Below are positions 27,902-35,548 of a stretch of 64,000 nucleotides of DNA, one piece after another. The DNA is taken from positions 124,001-188,000 of the forward strand of contig NZ_BMRE01000011.1 of assembly GCF_014648475.1 (NCBI RefSeq), written 5' to 3'. Positions within the stretch are counted from its first letter, which is position 1. Every line of letters begins with the position of its first letter. The notes under the pieces are model-generated. The model ran no database searches. It had not been told where the DNA came from and worked only from the letters and a program-made list of their open reading frames with translations. The position numbers and the translations under genes were made by a program. This DNA is from Lentzea flava. GTDB lineage: Bacteria > Actinomycetota > Actinomycetes > Mycobacteriales > Pseudonocardiaceae.

Positions 27902-28016
27902 AGTTGTCCACAGATCGCTGAGCGGTGGGTTGACAGGCTCGAAATGTCGCTATGTTGAGTGGGAGGTGGCGGTCTGCCCCCTGGGTGGGCGGGGCCTCTC
28001 CCCAAGGTTGATTTTG
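27902..28016 (+). repeat. Direct repeat copy 2: promoter-leader-like element
   Basis: The second copy of the 26834-26945 element. It has TTGTCCACA (27904-27912), TTGACA (27930-27935) and TATGTT (27951-27956), again 15 bases apart. The conserved short frame GGLPPGWAGPL continues here into VDFALWWAKAAAP before the hairpin at 28029-28065. No plus-strand gene follows, so any transcript from here would be a short RNA of about 100 bases. Confidence 0.7.
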
Positions 28017-28028
28017 CGCTGTGGTGGG

Positions 28029-28065
28029 CGAAGGCCGCTGCCCCGGTTGCGAGCAGCGGCCTTCG
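28029..28065. terminator. Strong hairpin, probably bidirectional
   Basis: CGAAGGCCGCTGC (28029-28041) and GCAGCGGCCTTCG (28053-28065) form a perfect 13-bp stem with an 11-base loop. It lies 19 bases past the stop of the minus-strand lectin gene and at the end of the second direct repeat on the plus strand, so it can serve both. Confidence 0.85.
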
Positions 28066-28083
28066 GTCGTGCAGGTCAGGCGA

Positions 28084-28989
28084 TCACTTCGCTGGCGCGG
28101 CCTTGAACGTCCACTTGGCCAGGTCGCCCGAGCACGACGCCGCCGTCACCTTGCCCGACGCGTCCCGGTAGCACTTGGTGTTGTACTGCATGTCCGAGAT
28201 GGTCTTGTTCGGGTTGATGGACCACTGCTGGGCCGGGCCGCCGTCGCACTTCTTCAGCAGGACCTTGCCCGAGGACAGGGTGGTGCACAGCTGGGGCGAG
28301 CCCTGCTCCATGAAGGCGCCGTGGAACTTGAACTGCTGCGCGGCGGAGCCGTTGCAGGCAGCGGTCGTGAGCTGGGTGCCCGCAGCGCCGCCCTGGAGGC
28401 ACTTGCCGGTGGAGACGTTCTTGTACTCGCCGTTGGTGGTCTTGGGCTTGGCGCCGCCGTAGCACTCGCCGGTCTGGGTGTTGAAGATCGGCGTCGGGTC
28501 GACGGTGAGGTTGGACGGCGGGTTGAGGATGGTCTCCTCCATCACCGGCTTGCCGTTGTCGTGGTAGTTGGTCAGCGCGTCTTCGCAGTCGATGGCGTTC
28601 ATGGCGTTGCCGCCCTTGCCGCCGATCCAGGCGTCGAAGTGCCACAGCTTGGGGCCGCCGTTGGGGCCGTTGCCGTTCCAGTCCTGCTCGCAGGAGGAGC
28701 AGGAGTCCTCCATGATGAAGTACTTCTTCACGCGCGGGAAGTAGATCTTGGTGCCCGGCTTGGCTTCCTTGCTCGACGTCGCGAACGTGATCGGGTCCGA
28801 CCAGGTGCCCTTGCCGCCGGCCGTGTTGTGGATCTGCGGGTAGGCGATGTCACCGCCGGGTGGCGTGTTGTCGTACCAGCCGTAGAAGGTCCAGAAGACC
28901 TGTTGTGATGCCGCGGTTGCCGGGGATGAAGCGAACAAACCGGACATCACCAGCACAATGCCTGCCGCCACAGACAGGGCGCGTTTCAT
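28084..28989 (-). CDS. Exported ricin-type lectin domain protein
   Basis: A 301-residue exported protein. Residues 1-27 are a Sec signal peptide (MKRALSVAAGIVLVMSGLFA, then SSPATA-A). The N-terminal domain (about 28-165) has YGWYDNTPPGGDIAYP, a region with IYFPRVKKYFIMEDSCSSCE and a WHFDAWIGG motif. It resembles secreted double-psi-barrel-like proteins, but I cannot name it. The C-terminal 130 residues are a ricin B-type beta-trefoil with KCLQGG and the QxW-like repeats AQQFKF, AQQWSI and LAKWTF, which suggests carbohydrate binding. Several cysteines imply disulfides. It ends in a strong terminator and has no operon partner. Confidence 0.82.
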   Translation of the reverse strand: MKRALSVAAGIVLVMSGLFASSPATAASQQVFWTFYGWYDNTPPGGDIAYPQIHNTAGGKGTWSDPITFATSSKEAKPGTKIYFPRVKKYFIMEDSCSSCEQDWNGNGPNGGPKLWHFDAWIGGKGGNAMNAIDCEDALTNYHDNGKPVMEETILNPPSNLTVDPTPIFNTQTGECYGGAKPKTTNGEYKNVSTGKCLQGGAAGTQLTTAACNGSAAQQFKFHGAFMEQGSPQLCTTLSSGKVLLKKCDGGPAQQWSINPNKTISDMQYNTKCYRDASGKVTAASCSGDLAKWTFKAAPAK

Positions 28990-29071
28990 GCGTGCCTCCG
29001 CAAGAACCGGTGGACTGAGGCGGCGTGAATGCAGAGTCCACCGGTCGAGCGGCCTTTGTAAAGAAACTTAT

Positions 29072-30280
29072 CTAACTATTTGCGGAAGCAATACCGGCGA
29101 CGGGGCCCACCACGATGATCGCCGGAGGACGAACCTCCCAGCGCTTCACGTCATCGGCCAGCTTGTCCAAAGTGGACCGGAAGACGCGCTGGGCCGCGGT
29201 GCTGCCCTCCTGGATCACCGCGACGGGCGTCGAGCCGGGGCGGCCTTCCATCAACGCCGTGGCGAACGCGCCGGCTCGTTCGACGGCCATCATCAGCACG
29301 ACGGTGCCCTGCAGGCGTGCGATCGCCGACCAGTCGACCAGAGAACGAGGGTCATCGGGCGCGACGTGGCCAGAGACGACGACCACCTCGTGCGCCACGC
29401 CTCGGTGCGTCACCGGCACACCGGCCAGGGCGGGCACGCCGAACGCCGACGTCACGCCCGGCACGACGGTCACCGGGATGCCGGCCTCGGCGCACGCCAG
29501 CAGCTCCTCGAAGCCGCGGCCGAAGACGTACGGGTCGCCGCCCTTCAGCCGGACGACGAACTTGCCCTCCTTGGCGCGGTCGATCAGCGTCTGGTTGATG
29601 AACTCCTGCGTGGCCGCACGGCCGTACGGGATCTTCGCCGCGTCGACGACCTCGACGTGCGCGGGCAGTTCCTCCAGCAGCTCGCGCGGTGCCAGGCGGT
29701 CGGCGACGACCACGTCCGCGTGGGCCAGCAAACGCTTGCCCTGCACGGTGATCAGCTCGGGGTCGCCGGGACCGCCGCCCACCAGGGCGACGCCGACGGG
29801 CGGTGCGGCCTGGTCGGCGATTCGACCGTCGCGCAAGGCCGCCACGAGCCCGTCGCGAACGGAGGCCGAGCGACGGTGCTCGCCGCCCGCCAGCACACCG
29901 AGCACAAGGCCGTCGTGCGTGCCAACGGCCGGTGTCACCGCCGTGCCCTCGACGGCGATGTCCGCGCGCACGCAGAACACGCGCTGAGACAGTGCCTCCT
30001 CGCCGATCTGCGTGTTCACCTCGACGTTGGACGTGCAGGCCACCACGTACCACGCGCCCTCGACGTCACCAGGCTGGAAGCGCCGCTGGTGCCACGTCAG
30101 CTCCCCCGCGTCGACCATGCCCTGCACGGCGGGCGTGACGGACGGCGACACGAGTTCGACGGCGGCGCCGCTGGCGATCAGGCGGGGCAGGCGGCGCTGG
30201 GCGACCGTGCCTCCGCCGACCACGAGGACGCGCCGGCCCCGCAGGTCGAGGCCGGCCAGGTAGTGCTGTTCAAAGGGCAT
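29072..30280 (-). CDS. cysG: Siroheme synthase / uroporphyrinogen-III C-methyltransferase
   Basis: A 402-residue CysG-type fusion. The N-terminal domain (about 1-150) is the NAD-dependent precorrin-2 dehydrogenase/ferrochelatase (LRGRRVLVVGGGTVAQRRLP). The C-terminal domain (about 165-402) is the SAM uroporphyrinogen-III methyltransferase with VALVGGGPGDPELITVQG, YGRAATQEFINQTLID and VVRLKGGDPYVFGRGFEE. It makes precorrin-2 and siroheme, feeding both sulfite/nitrite reductases and the cobalamin genes encoded farther right. ATG 30280 (MPFEQHYLAGLDL) matches the family start. It is not in the B12 operon itself, being separated by a deacetylase and two protease genes. Confidence 0.93.
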   Translation of the reverse strand: MPFEQHYLAGLDLRGRRVLVVGGGTVAQRRLPRLIASGAAVELVSPSVTPAVQGMVDAGELTWHQRRFQPGDVEGAWYVVACTSNVEVNTQIGEEALSQRVFCVRADIAVEGTAVTPAVGTHDGLVLGVLAGGEHRRSASVRDGLVAALRDGRIADQAAPPVGVALVGGGPGDPELITVQGKRLLAHADVVVADRLAPRELLEELPAHVEVVDAAKIPYGRAATQEFINQTLIDRAKEGKFVVRLKGGDPYVFGRGFEELLACAEAGIPVTVVPGVTSAFGVPALAGVPVTHRGVAHEVVVVSGHVAPDDPRSLVDWSAIARLQGTVVLMMAVERAGAFATALMEGRPGSTPVAVIQEGSTAAQRVFRSTLDKLADDVKRWEVRPPAIIVVGPVAGIASANS

Positions 30281-30331
30281 GCGTAGAAGCATCCACACCG
30301 GACCCGCCGTGTCCAGCCGAAGGGAACATGC

Positions 30332-31045
30332 TCACAGGCTCAGCAACTCGAAAGAGGTCGCCAGCACGCCGCCGAACCGCTGCCCCACGGCCTCCGCGAC
30401 GCCCCGCAGGAAGCCCTCGGGATCTGCCATGTCGCCGCTCAGCGCAGCCAGATAGGCCTTATGCGCGCGCAGTGATGCCACCGAAGCGTCGAACGAGTCG
30501 GTGATGTCCACGGCGTGCGTTGCCAACGGTGACGACGCCGCCGCCACGTACCGAACGCCATTCCACGGCTCGAGTCCCAGGTCCTGGAACAACCATCGGT
30601 TGCCCGCGTCGCGCACGGCGTCCACGGCCGCGCGGCCGACCGCGACGTGGTCCGACTGGTTCCACGACCCGCCCGGCCAGGTCTCGCGGAAGTTGCTGAC
30701 GATCACGCACTCGGGCCGGTGCCGCCGGATCGCCGCCGCGATGTCCCGGCGCAACGGCACGCCGTACTCGATGAGGCCGTCCGGGTGGTCGAGGAACTCG
30801 ACGTCGGAAACCCCCACTGCCGCGCACGACGCGATCTGCTCCTCGACCCGCAACGGTCCGCACACCGACGGCTCCATCGTGTCGATGCCCGCTTCGCCAC
30901 GGCACGCGAGCAGGTACGCGATGTTCTTGCCCTGGGCGGTCCAACGAGCGATGGCACCCGAACCGCCATACTCCATGTCATCGGGGTGAGCGACGACGAC
31001 CAGCGCGTTCGACCAGTCCTCCGGCATCGCTTCCAGATCAGCCAT
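30332..31045 (-). CDS. PIG-L family deacetylase
   Basis: A 237-residue PIG-L/LmbE-like metal-dependent N-deacetylase. The zinc motif AHPDD is near residue 20 (VVVAHPDDMEYGGSGAIARW), ACRGEAG follows, and a second zinc site lies in WNQSDHVAVGRA. Relatives de-acetylate N-acetylglucosamine-containing compounds such as the mycothiol precursor, or antibiotics. The substrate here is not evident. ATG 31045 is chosen as the family start. A perfect inverted repeat separates it from the upstream protease gene, so it probably has its own promoter. Confidence 0.88.
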   Translation of the reverse strand: MADLEAMPEDWSNALVVVAHPDDMEYGGSGAIARWTAQGKNIAYLLACRGEAGIDTMEPSVCGPLRVEEQIASCAAVGVSDVEFLDHPDGLIEYGVPLRRDIAAAIRRHRPECVIVSNFRETWPGGSWNQSDHVAVGRAAVDAVRDAGNRWLFQDLGLEPWNGVRYVAAASSPLATHAVDITDSFDASVASLRAHKAYLAALSGDMADPEGFLRGVAEAVGQRFGGVLATSFELLSL

Positions 31046-31060
31046 GAAGGCAGCATACGA

Positions 31061-31095
31061 CCGCGCCCCGAGTCCACTGTGGACTCGGGGCGCGG
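31061..31095 (-). terminator. Perfect 17-bp inverted repeat after trypsin gene
   Basis: CCGCGCCCCGAGTCCAC (31061-31077) and GTGGACTCGGGGCGCGG (31079-31095) are perfect complements around a single base. It lies 12 bases past the minus-strand protease stop and 16 bases before the deacetylase start. It fits a terminator for the protease. Confidence 0.85.
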
Positions 31096-31106
31096 CGGTA
31101 CCGGAA

Positions 31107-31880
31107 CTAGAGCTGGGCGCTGATGACCGAGTTGTAGGGCGCGATGCGGCCGTACACGCCGGGGTAGCCGGCCGCGGCACAACCACGGCCCCACGACGTG
31201 TCACCGATGAGCTTGCCGCCGAACACCAGCGGACCACCGGAGTCGCCCTGGCAGGTGTCCACGCCGCCCTGCGGGAAGCCCGCGCACACCATCGAGGTGT
31301 TGCTGTACTGCGAGTACGCGGACTTGCAGGTCGCGTCCGAGGTCAGCGGCACGTTGGCCTTGAGCAGGTACCGCGACGCCGAGCCACCGGAGGACGTCGT
31401 GCCCCAGCCGAGGATCAGCGCGGAGTTGCCCGCGGCGTACAGCGCGGTGTCGGCCGGGGTGGCGAGCGGCAGGGTGGCCGAGTTGATGTTGCGGTCCAGC
31501 GTCAGCACGGCGACGTCGTAGCCGGCGGTCGCGGTGGTGTAGCTCGGGTGCACCCAGATCTTGGTCACGCTCGCGACCGTGCCCGCGGTGCTCTGCTTGT
31601 CGTCACGGCCGTGCACGACGCGCGTGCTGGCGGGCGTGCGGCCCTTCACGCAGTGCGCGGCGGTGACGACCTTGTTGGCCTTCACCAGCGTTCCACCGCA
31701 GAACTGCGAGCCGGAGGTCGACGCCAGGTAGACGACCCAGGGGTAGTCCGCGGTGCTGGCCCTCGTGCCACCGACGATCATCGGTGAGACGTCGGCGTTG
31801 GCGGCAGGGGCGACGAAGAAGATGCCCGCGAGAGCGGACACCACAACGGACACGATCAGGCGATGCAGGGTTTTCGCCAT
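31107..31880 (-). CDS. Exported trypsin-like serine protease (S1)
   Basis: A 257-residue S1 protease. The signal peptide covers about residues 1-29 (ending VAPAANA), and a short propeptide leads to the mature start IVGGTRASTADYPWVV. The triad is His in VVTAAHC, Asp in YDVAVLTLD and Ser in DTCQGDSGGPL. The Asp six residues before the Ser gives Lys/Arg specificity. A GGAAGGA site precedes ATG 31880. It is downstream of an exported metalloprotease gene on the same strand, with a long inverted repeat in between. Confidence 0.95.
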   Translation of the reverse strand: MAKTLHRLIVSVVVSALAGIFFVAPAANADVSPMIVGGTRASTADYPWVVYLASTSGSQFCGGTLVKANKVVTAAHCVKGRTPASTRVVHGRDDKQSTAGTVASVTKIWVHPSYTTATAGYDVAVLTLDRNINSATLPLATPADTALYAAGNSALILGWGTTSSGGSASRYLLKANVPLTSDATCKSAYSQYSNTSMVCAGFPQGGVDTCQGDSGGPLVFGGKLIGDTSWGRGCAAAGYPGVYGRIAPYNSVISAQL

Positions 31881-31898
31881 GTTGCCAGTCCTTCCCGA

Positions 31899-31944
31899 TG
31901 ACGCTGTGTGTGCAGGGAGTCGAGCGGCGGCACACACAGCGTCA
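31899..31944 (-). terminator. 15-bp inverted repeat between two protease genes
   Basis: TGACGCTGTGTGTGC (31899-31913) and GCACACACAGCGTCA (31930-31944) are perfect complements 16 bases apart. On the minus strand the repeat lies after the metalloprotease stop and 18 bases ahead of the trypsin start. It may end transcription of the former, or form a 5' hairpin that protects the trypsin message. Confidence 0.65.
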
Positions 31945-32002
31945 CGGGCATGGATTCAAACGCACAACCGCCACTAGTCGTTACGGGCGGTTTGACAGTT
32001 GA

Positions 32003-33373
32003 CTAGATGATTTTGCGGGCCTGGAACGCCGCGGCGACCGTGGCGGCGTCCGCGTCACCGTAGAGCTTCCTGGCCGTGGCGACGGTCGCGTTCGCGGCGG
32101 CGGCGAAGTTGGTCGACGGCGAGTAGGAGAACTGCGCCTCCAGCACGATCTTCGCCGACTTCTCCCGGCCGAACGCCTTGTAGATGTCGAACAGGGCACG
32201 CGACCAGATCTCGCCGTCGTCGTGCACCTCGCCGGTCTTGTCGTCCGTCGTCTTGTTGGTGTCCGTACGGCGGATGCAGTGCGGCGTCGTGCTCGTGTAC
32301 GAGGTCGAGTCCCAGTCCATGATGCACGCCAACGGAGTCGTGGTCGTGTCCTGCGAGTCGCGGGAGGACATGATCAACGCCCACCAGTCGCCGAAGCCTT
32401 CGCCGATCGCGCCGCCCTCCGCGGTCGAGCCGAAGCCCGGCACCTGGGCGTCCTGGATCGCGTGGCCGAGCTCGTGCCAGACCACCTCGACGTCCTCGGC
32501 GTCGTCGACACCACCGGTGCCGAACGTGATCTTGTCCTTGCTCGGGTCGTAGAACGAGTTGTCGGCCGTCAGGCCGATGGTCGTGATGTCCTGCGCCTCG
32601 TTGTTGATGTTCAGGAAACCGAGGCTCTGGATGTACTTCTGCGCCTCCGTGACGGCCCAGTAGGCGTTGACCTGCTCGAACCGGGTGTCGCTGCGGGTGT
32701 AGCTGAAGTTGTTCGTGGCGCTGTACGCGAGCTTCCTCTTCGTGCCGAGGATCTGCGCGTACTTGCCGACCAGGTAGCCGGAACCGTTCAGATCGGACAG
32801 CGTGACCGTCTTGTACGCGGCCGCGGGAACGGCCGAGTCGGCGTCGTTGTTGTCCTTGAGGCTCTCGTTCTGCTGCGACACGACGGGGTTCGGGCTGAAC
32901 ACCTTGCCGGTGCCCTCGGCGTGCTTGACAAGGCTTTCGTGCTGCACGACCGCGCCGGTCTCCGCGTGCACGAGCGTGCGCTCGGATCCCTTGCCGTTGT
33001 CGGAGATCACCTCGTAGACGAGACCGGTGCCGGGCAGCACCTTCAGGTTCGCCCCTTCTGGCACGCCGGCGGACTTGCTCTTGGCGTCCTCGGCGGTGAC
33101 GGCGGGCGTGACGTCGACCGTACCGACCGCGATCCGGCCGTCGTCCACGGTCTTCACGCCGGTCGCCTTGTCGACGTGCTCGACGTAGTAGGCGCCCAGC
33201 ACGGGCTTGCCGTCGTACGTCTGCTCGTACCAAGTGTGCGTCGCGAGCAGCGAGTCGCGGACGGCGAGCAGGCGCAGACCTTCCTTCGGCGCGGCGGCCT
33301 GGGCGCTGAACGTGATCAACGACAGGGCGACGCCGGCGGTGCAGGCTGCCGCGACGAGACGACGGGATCTCAT
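32003..33373 (-). CDS. Exported gluzincin metalloprotease (thermolysin/fungalysin-like)
   Basis: A 456-residue exported zinc metallopeptidase. Residues 1-26 are the signal peptide (ending TFSAQA-AA). A propeptide of FTP/PepSY type covers roughly 30-220. The catalytic region has HELGH (VVWHELGHAIQDAQVPGF) and the third zinc ligand in GAIGEGFGDWWA, which places it among gluzincins. The HELGHAIQD wording differs from both M4 HEXTH and M36 HEYTHG, so I leave the family open. A GGAGA site precedes ATG 33373. It is probably auto-processed outside the cell. Confidence 0.87.
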   Translation of the reverse strand: MRSRRLVAAACTAGVALSLITFSAQAAAPKEGLRLLAVRDSLLATHTWYEQTYDGKPVLGAYYVEHVDKATGVKTVDDGRIAVGTVDVTPAVTAEDAKSKSAGVPEGANLKVLPGTGLVYEVISDNGKGSERTLVHAETGAVVQHESLVKHAEGTGKVFSPNPVVSQQNESLKDNNDADSAVPAAAYKTVTLSDLNGSGYLVGKYAQILGTKRKLAYSATNNFSYTRSDTRFEQVNAYWAVTEAQKYIQSLGFLNINNEAQDITTIGLTADNSFYDPSKDKITFGTGGVDDAEDVEVVWHELGHAIQDAQVPGFGSTAEGGAIGEGFGDWWALIMSSRDSQDTTTTPLACIMDWDSTSYTSTTPHCIRRTDTNKTTDDKTGEVHDDGEIWSRALFDIYKAFGREKSAKIVLEAQFSYSPSTNFAAAANATVATARKLYGDADAATVAAAFQARKII

Positions 33374-33473
33374 GCCGGTCTCCAGTGCACTCGGGCCCGC
33401 AGGGTGGGCCGTGTGCCTGGCGACGCTAATTCGAGAAATCCTGAACGAAGACCCTACGAAAGGAGGAAATCCG

Positions 33474-34730
33474 TCAGTGGTCCCAGACTCCGGGAACAAC
33501 AATTACGTCTGCTTCGACCGGATTGTCCAGCGTTGGCCCGGTTCCGAACGCGACGAACGCGACCGCCGCGCCACGCGCGGCCAGTTCGGAGGCGCCCTCG
33601 TAACGGACCTCGGTACCGGACCGCAACAGAGATGAGACCGCGTCGATCGCCTCGGGCGTGCCGACGACGAACGCCGCGCGCCTGATCTCCGCCTCCGCCC
33701 GCGGAGTGCGTTCCTCTGCCGCACCCGGACCGAGCCCGACCAACGCGAGTCTGCCGCGCGGCAGCACCCGTGCCGCGGCCACCGTCACGTTGTCCCGCTT
33801 GAACTTCTCCGCGGCCAGCTCGACCGGGGCGCCGTGCCCGAGGGTCTGCGCACCGCGCAACGCCGCCGCTTCCGCCACGCTCGCGGTGCCCATCGAGTTG
33901 CGCACCACCGAGCTCGGGTTCGGCACACCGATCTCGGCGAGCTCCTCGGTCGGGAACGTCAGCAGCTCCGCGGTGTCGCCGTGCCAGAAACCCCAGTCCT
34001 CCACGGCGTCCACGATGCCGGGCTCGTCCGCTTTGGCGTCCGCGGTCGCGAACGCCTTGATGGCGCGCAGATCCAGCCCGCCCTGCGCGTCCAGTTCGGC
34101 CAGCGCGGCGCCGACGCTGGTGGCCGACGCACCGCGCGTGGAGCCCACGCCGACGATCAGCGTGCGGGGCACGATCCGCAGCACGTTGTCCTTGGAACCG
34201 GCAGCGCGGTCGTCGATGACGATGATCCAGGTCGCGTCCTCGCCCGCCGCGACGACGTTGGGCGGCAGGGCGGGCAACGGGAAGCCCAACGGGTTGCGCA
34301 GCACGACCTTCTCGCCGGCCTCGATGGCCGCCGCACACGCCTCGACGTCGCCGTCGGCGGTGGCGTCGAGCTGCTCGACGAGCTCGTCGAGCACCGAGTC
34401 GATCGAAGGGCCGCCGGTGACTACGGGCGTGCGGTCGAGCGCGTCGGCGACGTGCACGGCGAGCGCGTCGGCGTCACCGGCCAGCGCCACGACGAAGTGC
34501 TTGTCGACGCAGACCACGGCGGGGTCGGATCGCTTGTCGCGCAACAGGGGCGCGATCAGGCGGACCGCGGAACCGGCGTCCAGGAAGAGGACCGCACCGC
34601 CGAGGCGGGGCCACAGCCGGTGCAGGGCCGGCTTGACCGGGCCGTCCGGGACCACCGCGTCGGCCCCCAGGAGGCCGGCGAGGTCGGCGGCGTCACCACG
34701 CTGTGCCGCGCCCGCGAACACACCGATCAC
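33474..34730 (-). CDS. cbiG: Cobalt-precorrin-5A hydrolase CbiG with short methylase-like tail
   Basis: A 418-residue CbiG. The N-terminal and central domains show AVRLIAPLLRDKRSDPAVV and PVVTGG; the C-terminal CbiG domain has IVGVGSTRGASATSV and PNPSSVVRNSMGTASVAE. It opens the delta-lactone of cobalt-precorrin-5A in the anaerobic B12 pathway. After residue about 320 comes a 95-residue piece that begins like a tetrapyrrole methylase (RLALVGLGPGAAEERTPRA) but lacks the rest. In related genomes CbiG is often fused to a full CobJ, so this tail looks like a relic. The start overlaps the cobL stop by four bases (GTGA). Confidence 0.85.
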   Translation of the reverse strand: MIGVFAGAAQRGDAADLAGLLGADAVVPDGPVKPALHRLWPRLGGAVLFLDAGSAVRLIAPLLRDKRSDPAVVCVDKHFVVALAGDADALAVHVADALDRTPVVTGGPSIDSVLDELVEQLDATADGDVEACAAAIEAGEKVVLRNPLGFPLPALPPNVVAAGEDATWIIVIDDRAAGSKDNVLRIVPRTLIVGVGSTRGASATSVGAALAELDAQGGLDLRAIKAFATADAKADEPGIVDAVEDWGFWHGDTAELLTFPTEELAEIGVPNPSSVVRNSMGTASVAEAAALRGAQTLGHGAPVELAAEKFKRDNVTVAAARVLPRGRLALVGLGPGAAEERTPRAEAEIRRAAFVVGTPEAIDAVSSLLRSGTEVRYEGASELAARGAAVAFVAFGTGPTLDNPVEADVIVVPGVWDH

Positions 34731-35548
34731 TTCTTGGTTCCCCACAGCACAGTCACCGGCACGGCCGGAGCGAACCCCGTGTCGAGCAGGCGGGAGGCGG
34801 TCCAGTGCACGCCCTCCACCTCGTACCCGGCGGCCTGCAACGCGTCCCTGGCAGGCACGATCTCGTCCACGCTCTCGGTCGCGACGACCACCCGGCGGGC
34901 GTTCACGGCAGCGCACGCCTTCACCTCGGCCAACCGGCCGCGGCCCACGAACACCGCGTCCGGGCGCGGCAACGACGCCGTGTCCAGCTCGGCTTCCTCG
35001 ACGCGCACGTCGACGCCGTGCGCCGACGCGTTCGCGATGATCCGCACGCACTGCACGGGATCCGGCTCCACCGCGAGCACCGCGGCACCCAGGCGTGCGC
35101 ACTCGACGGCGACCGCGCCGGAGCCGGCCAGCACGTCCCACACCAGGACGCCCGGCCGCGGGGCCAGCCGCGCCAGCACGAACGCGCGGACCTCGGCGCC
35201 GAGGACGTGCGAGCGGCTCGCGAAGGAGTCGTCGGGCAGCGCCCAGCCGTCGTGCGAGGTGAGGAACTCGTTGTCCGCCAGGCACAACACCGCGTCCGGC
35301 GCCGTCCAGCGCCTGGTCACGGCGTCGCGCGGGTCCACAGTGGTCAGCTCGCCGGAGTCCGACACCGTCAGCGTGCGGCGCCAGCCCGCGAGACCGGCAC
35401 CGATCTCGGCGGGGCCGATGCCGTCGGACAGCGTGACGAGCACGGCGGAACGGGCGCGGCAGACGTTCAGCGCGGGGCGCAGGCCGTCGGCCGCGTCGAC
35501 GATCTCGACGGGGCGACCCGCTGCCTCCAGCAGCTTCTCCACTGTCAT
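34727..35548 (-). CDS. Precorrin-6Y / cobalt-precorrin-6B methyltransferase (CobL/CbiT-like), shortened
   Basis: A 273-residue protein whose C-terminal half is a CbiT-type class I methyltransferase (PRPGVLVWDVLAGSGAVAVECARLG), which methylates C15 and decarboxylates the precorrin. The N-terminal 125 residues correspond to the end of a CbiE-like domain, recognisable in GWALPDDSFASRSHVLGAEV, but are too short for a complete CbiE and lack its glycine-rich SAM motif. Usual fused CobL is around 400 residues. It overlaps cobM by one base (TGATG) and cbiG by four. C5-methylation must come from elsewhere if the pathway is complete. Confidence 0.83.
   Translation of the reverse strand: MTVEKLLEAAGRPVEIVDAADGLRPALNVCRARSAVLVTLSDGIGPAEIGAGLAGWRRTLTVSDSGELTTVDPRDAVTRRWTAPDAVLCLADNEFLTSHDGWALPDDSFASRSHVLGAEVRAFVLARLAPRPGVLVWDVLAGSGAVAVECARLGAAVLAVEPDPVQCVRIIANASAHGVDVRVEEAELDTASLPRPDAVFVGRGRLAEVKACAAVNARRVVVATESVDEIVPARDALQAAGYEVEGVHWTASRLLDTGFAPAVPVTVLWGTKK

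Noticed and set aside
26836..27912. Two perfect DnaA-box words (TTGTCCACA) taken as a replication origin
   Set aside because: Only one box per repeat copy, no clusters, and no dnaA, dnaN, parA/B or rpmH genes nearby.
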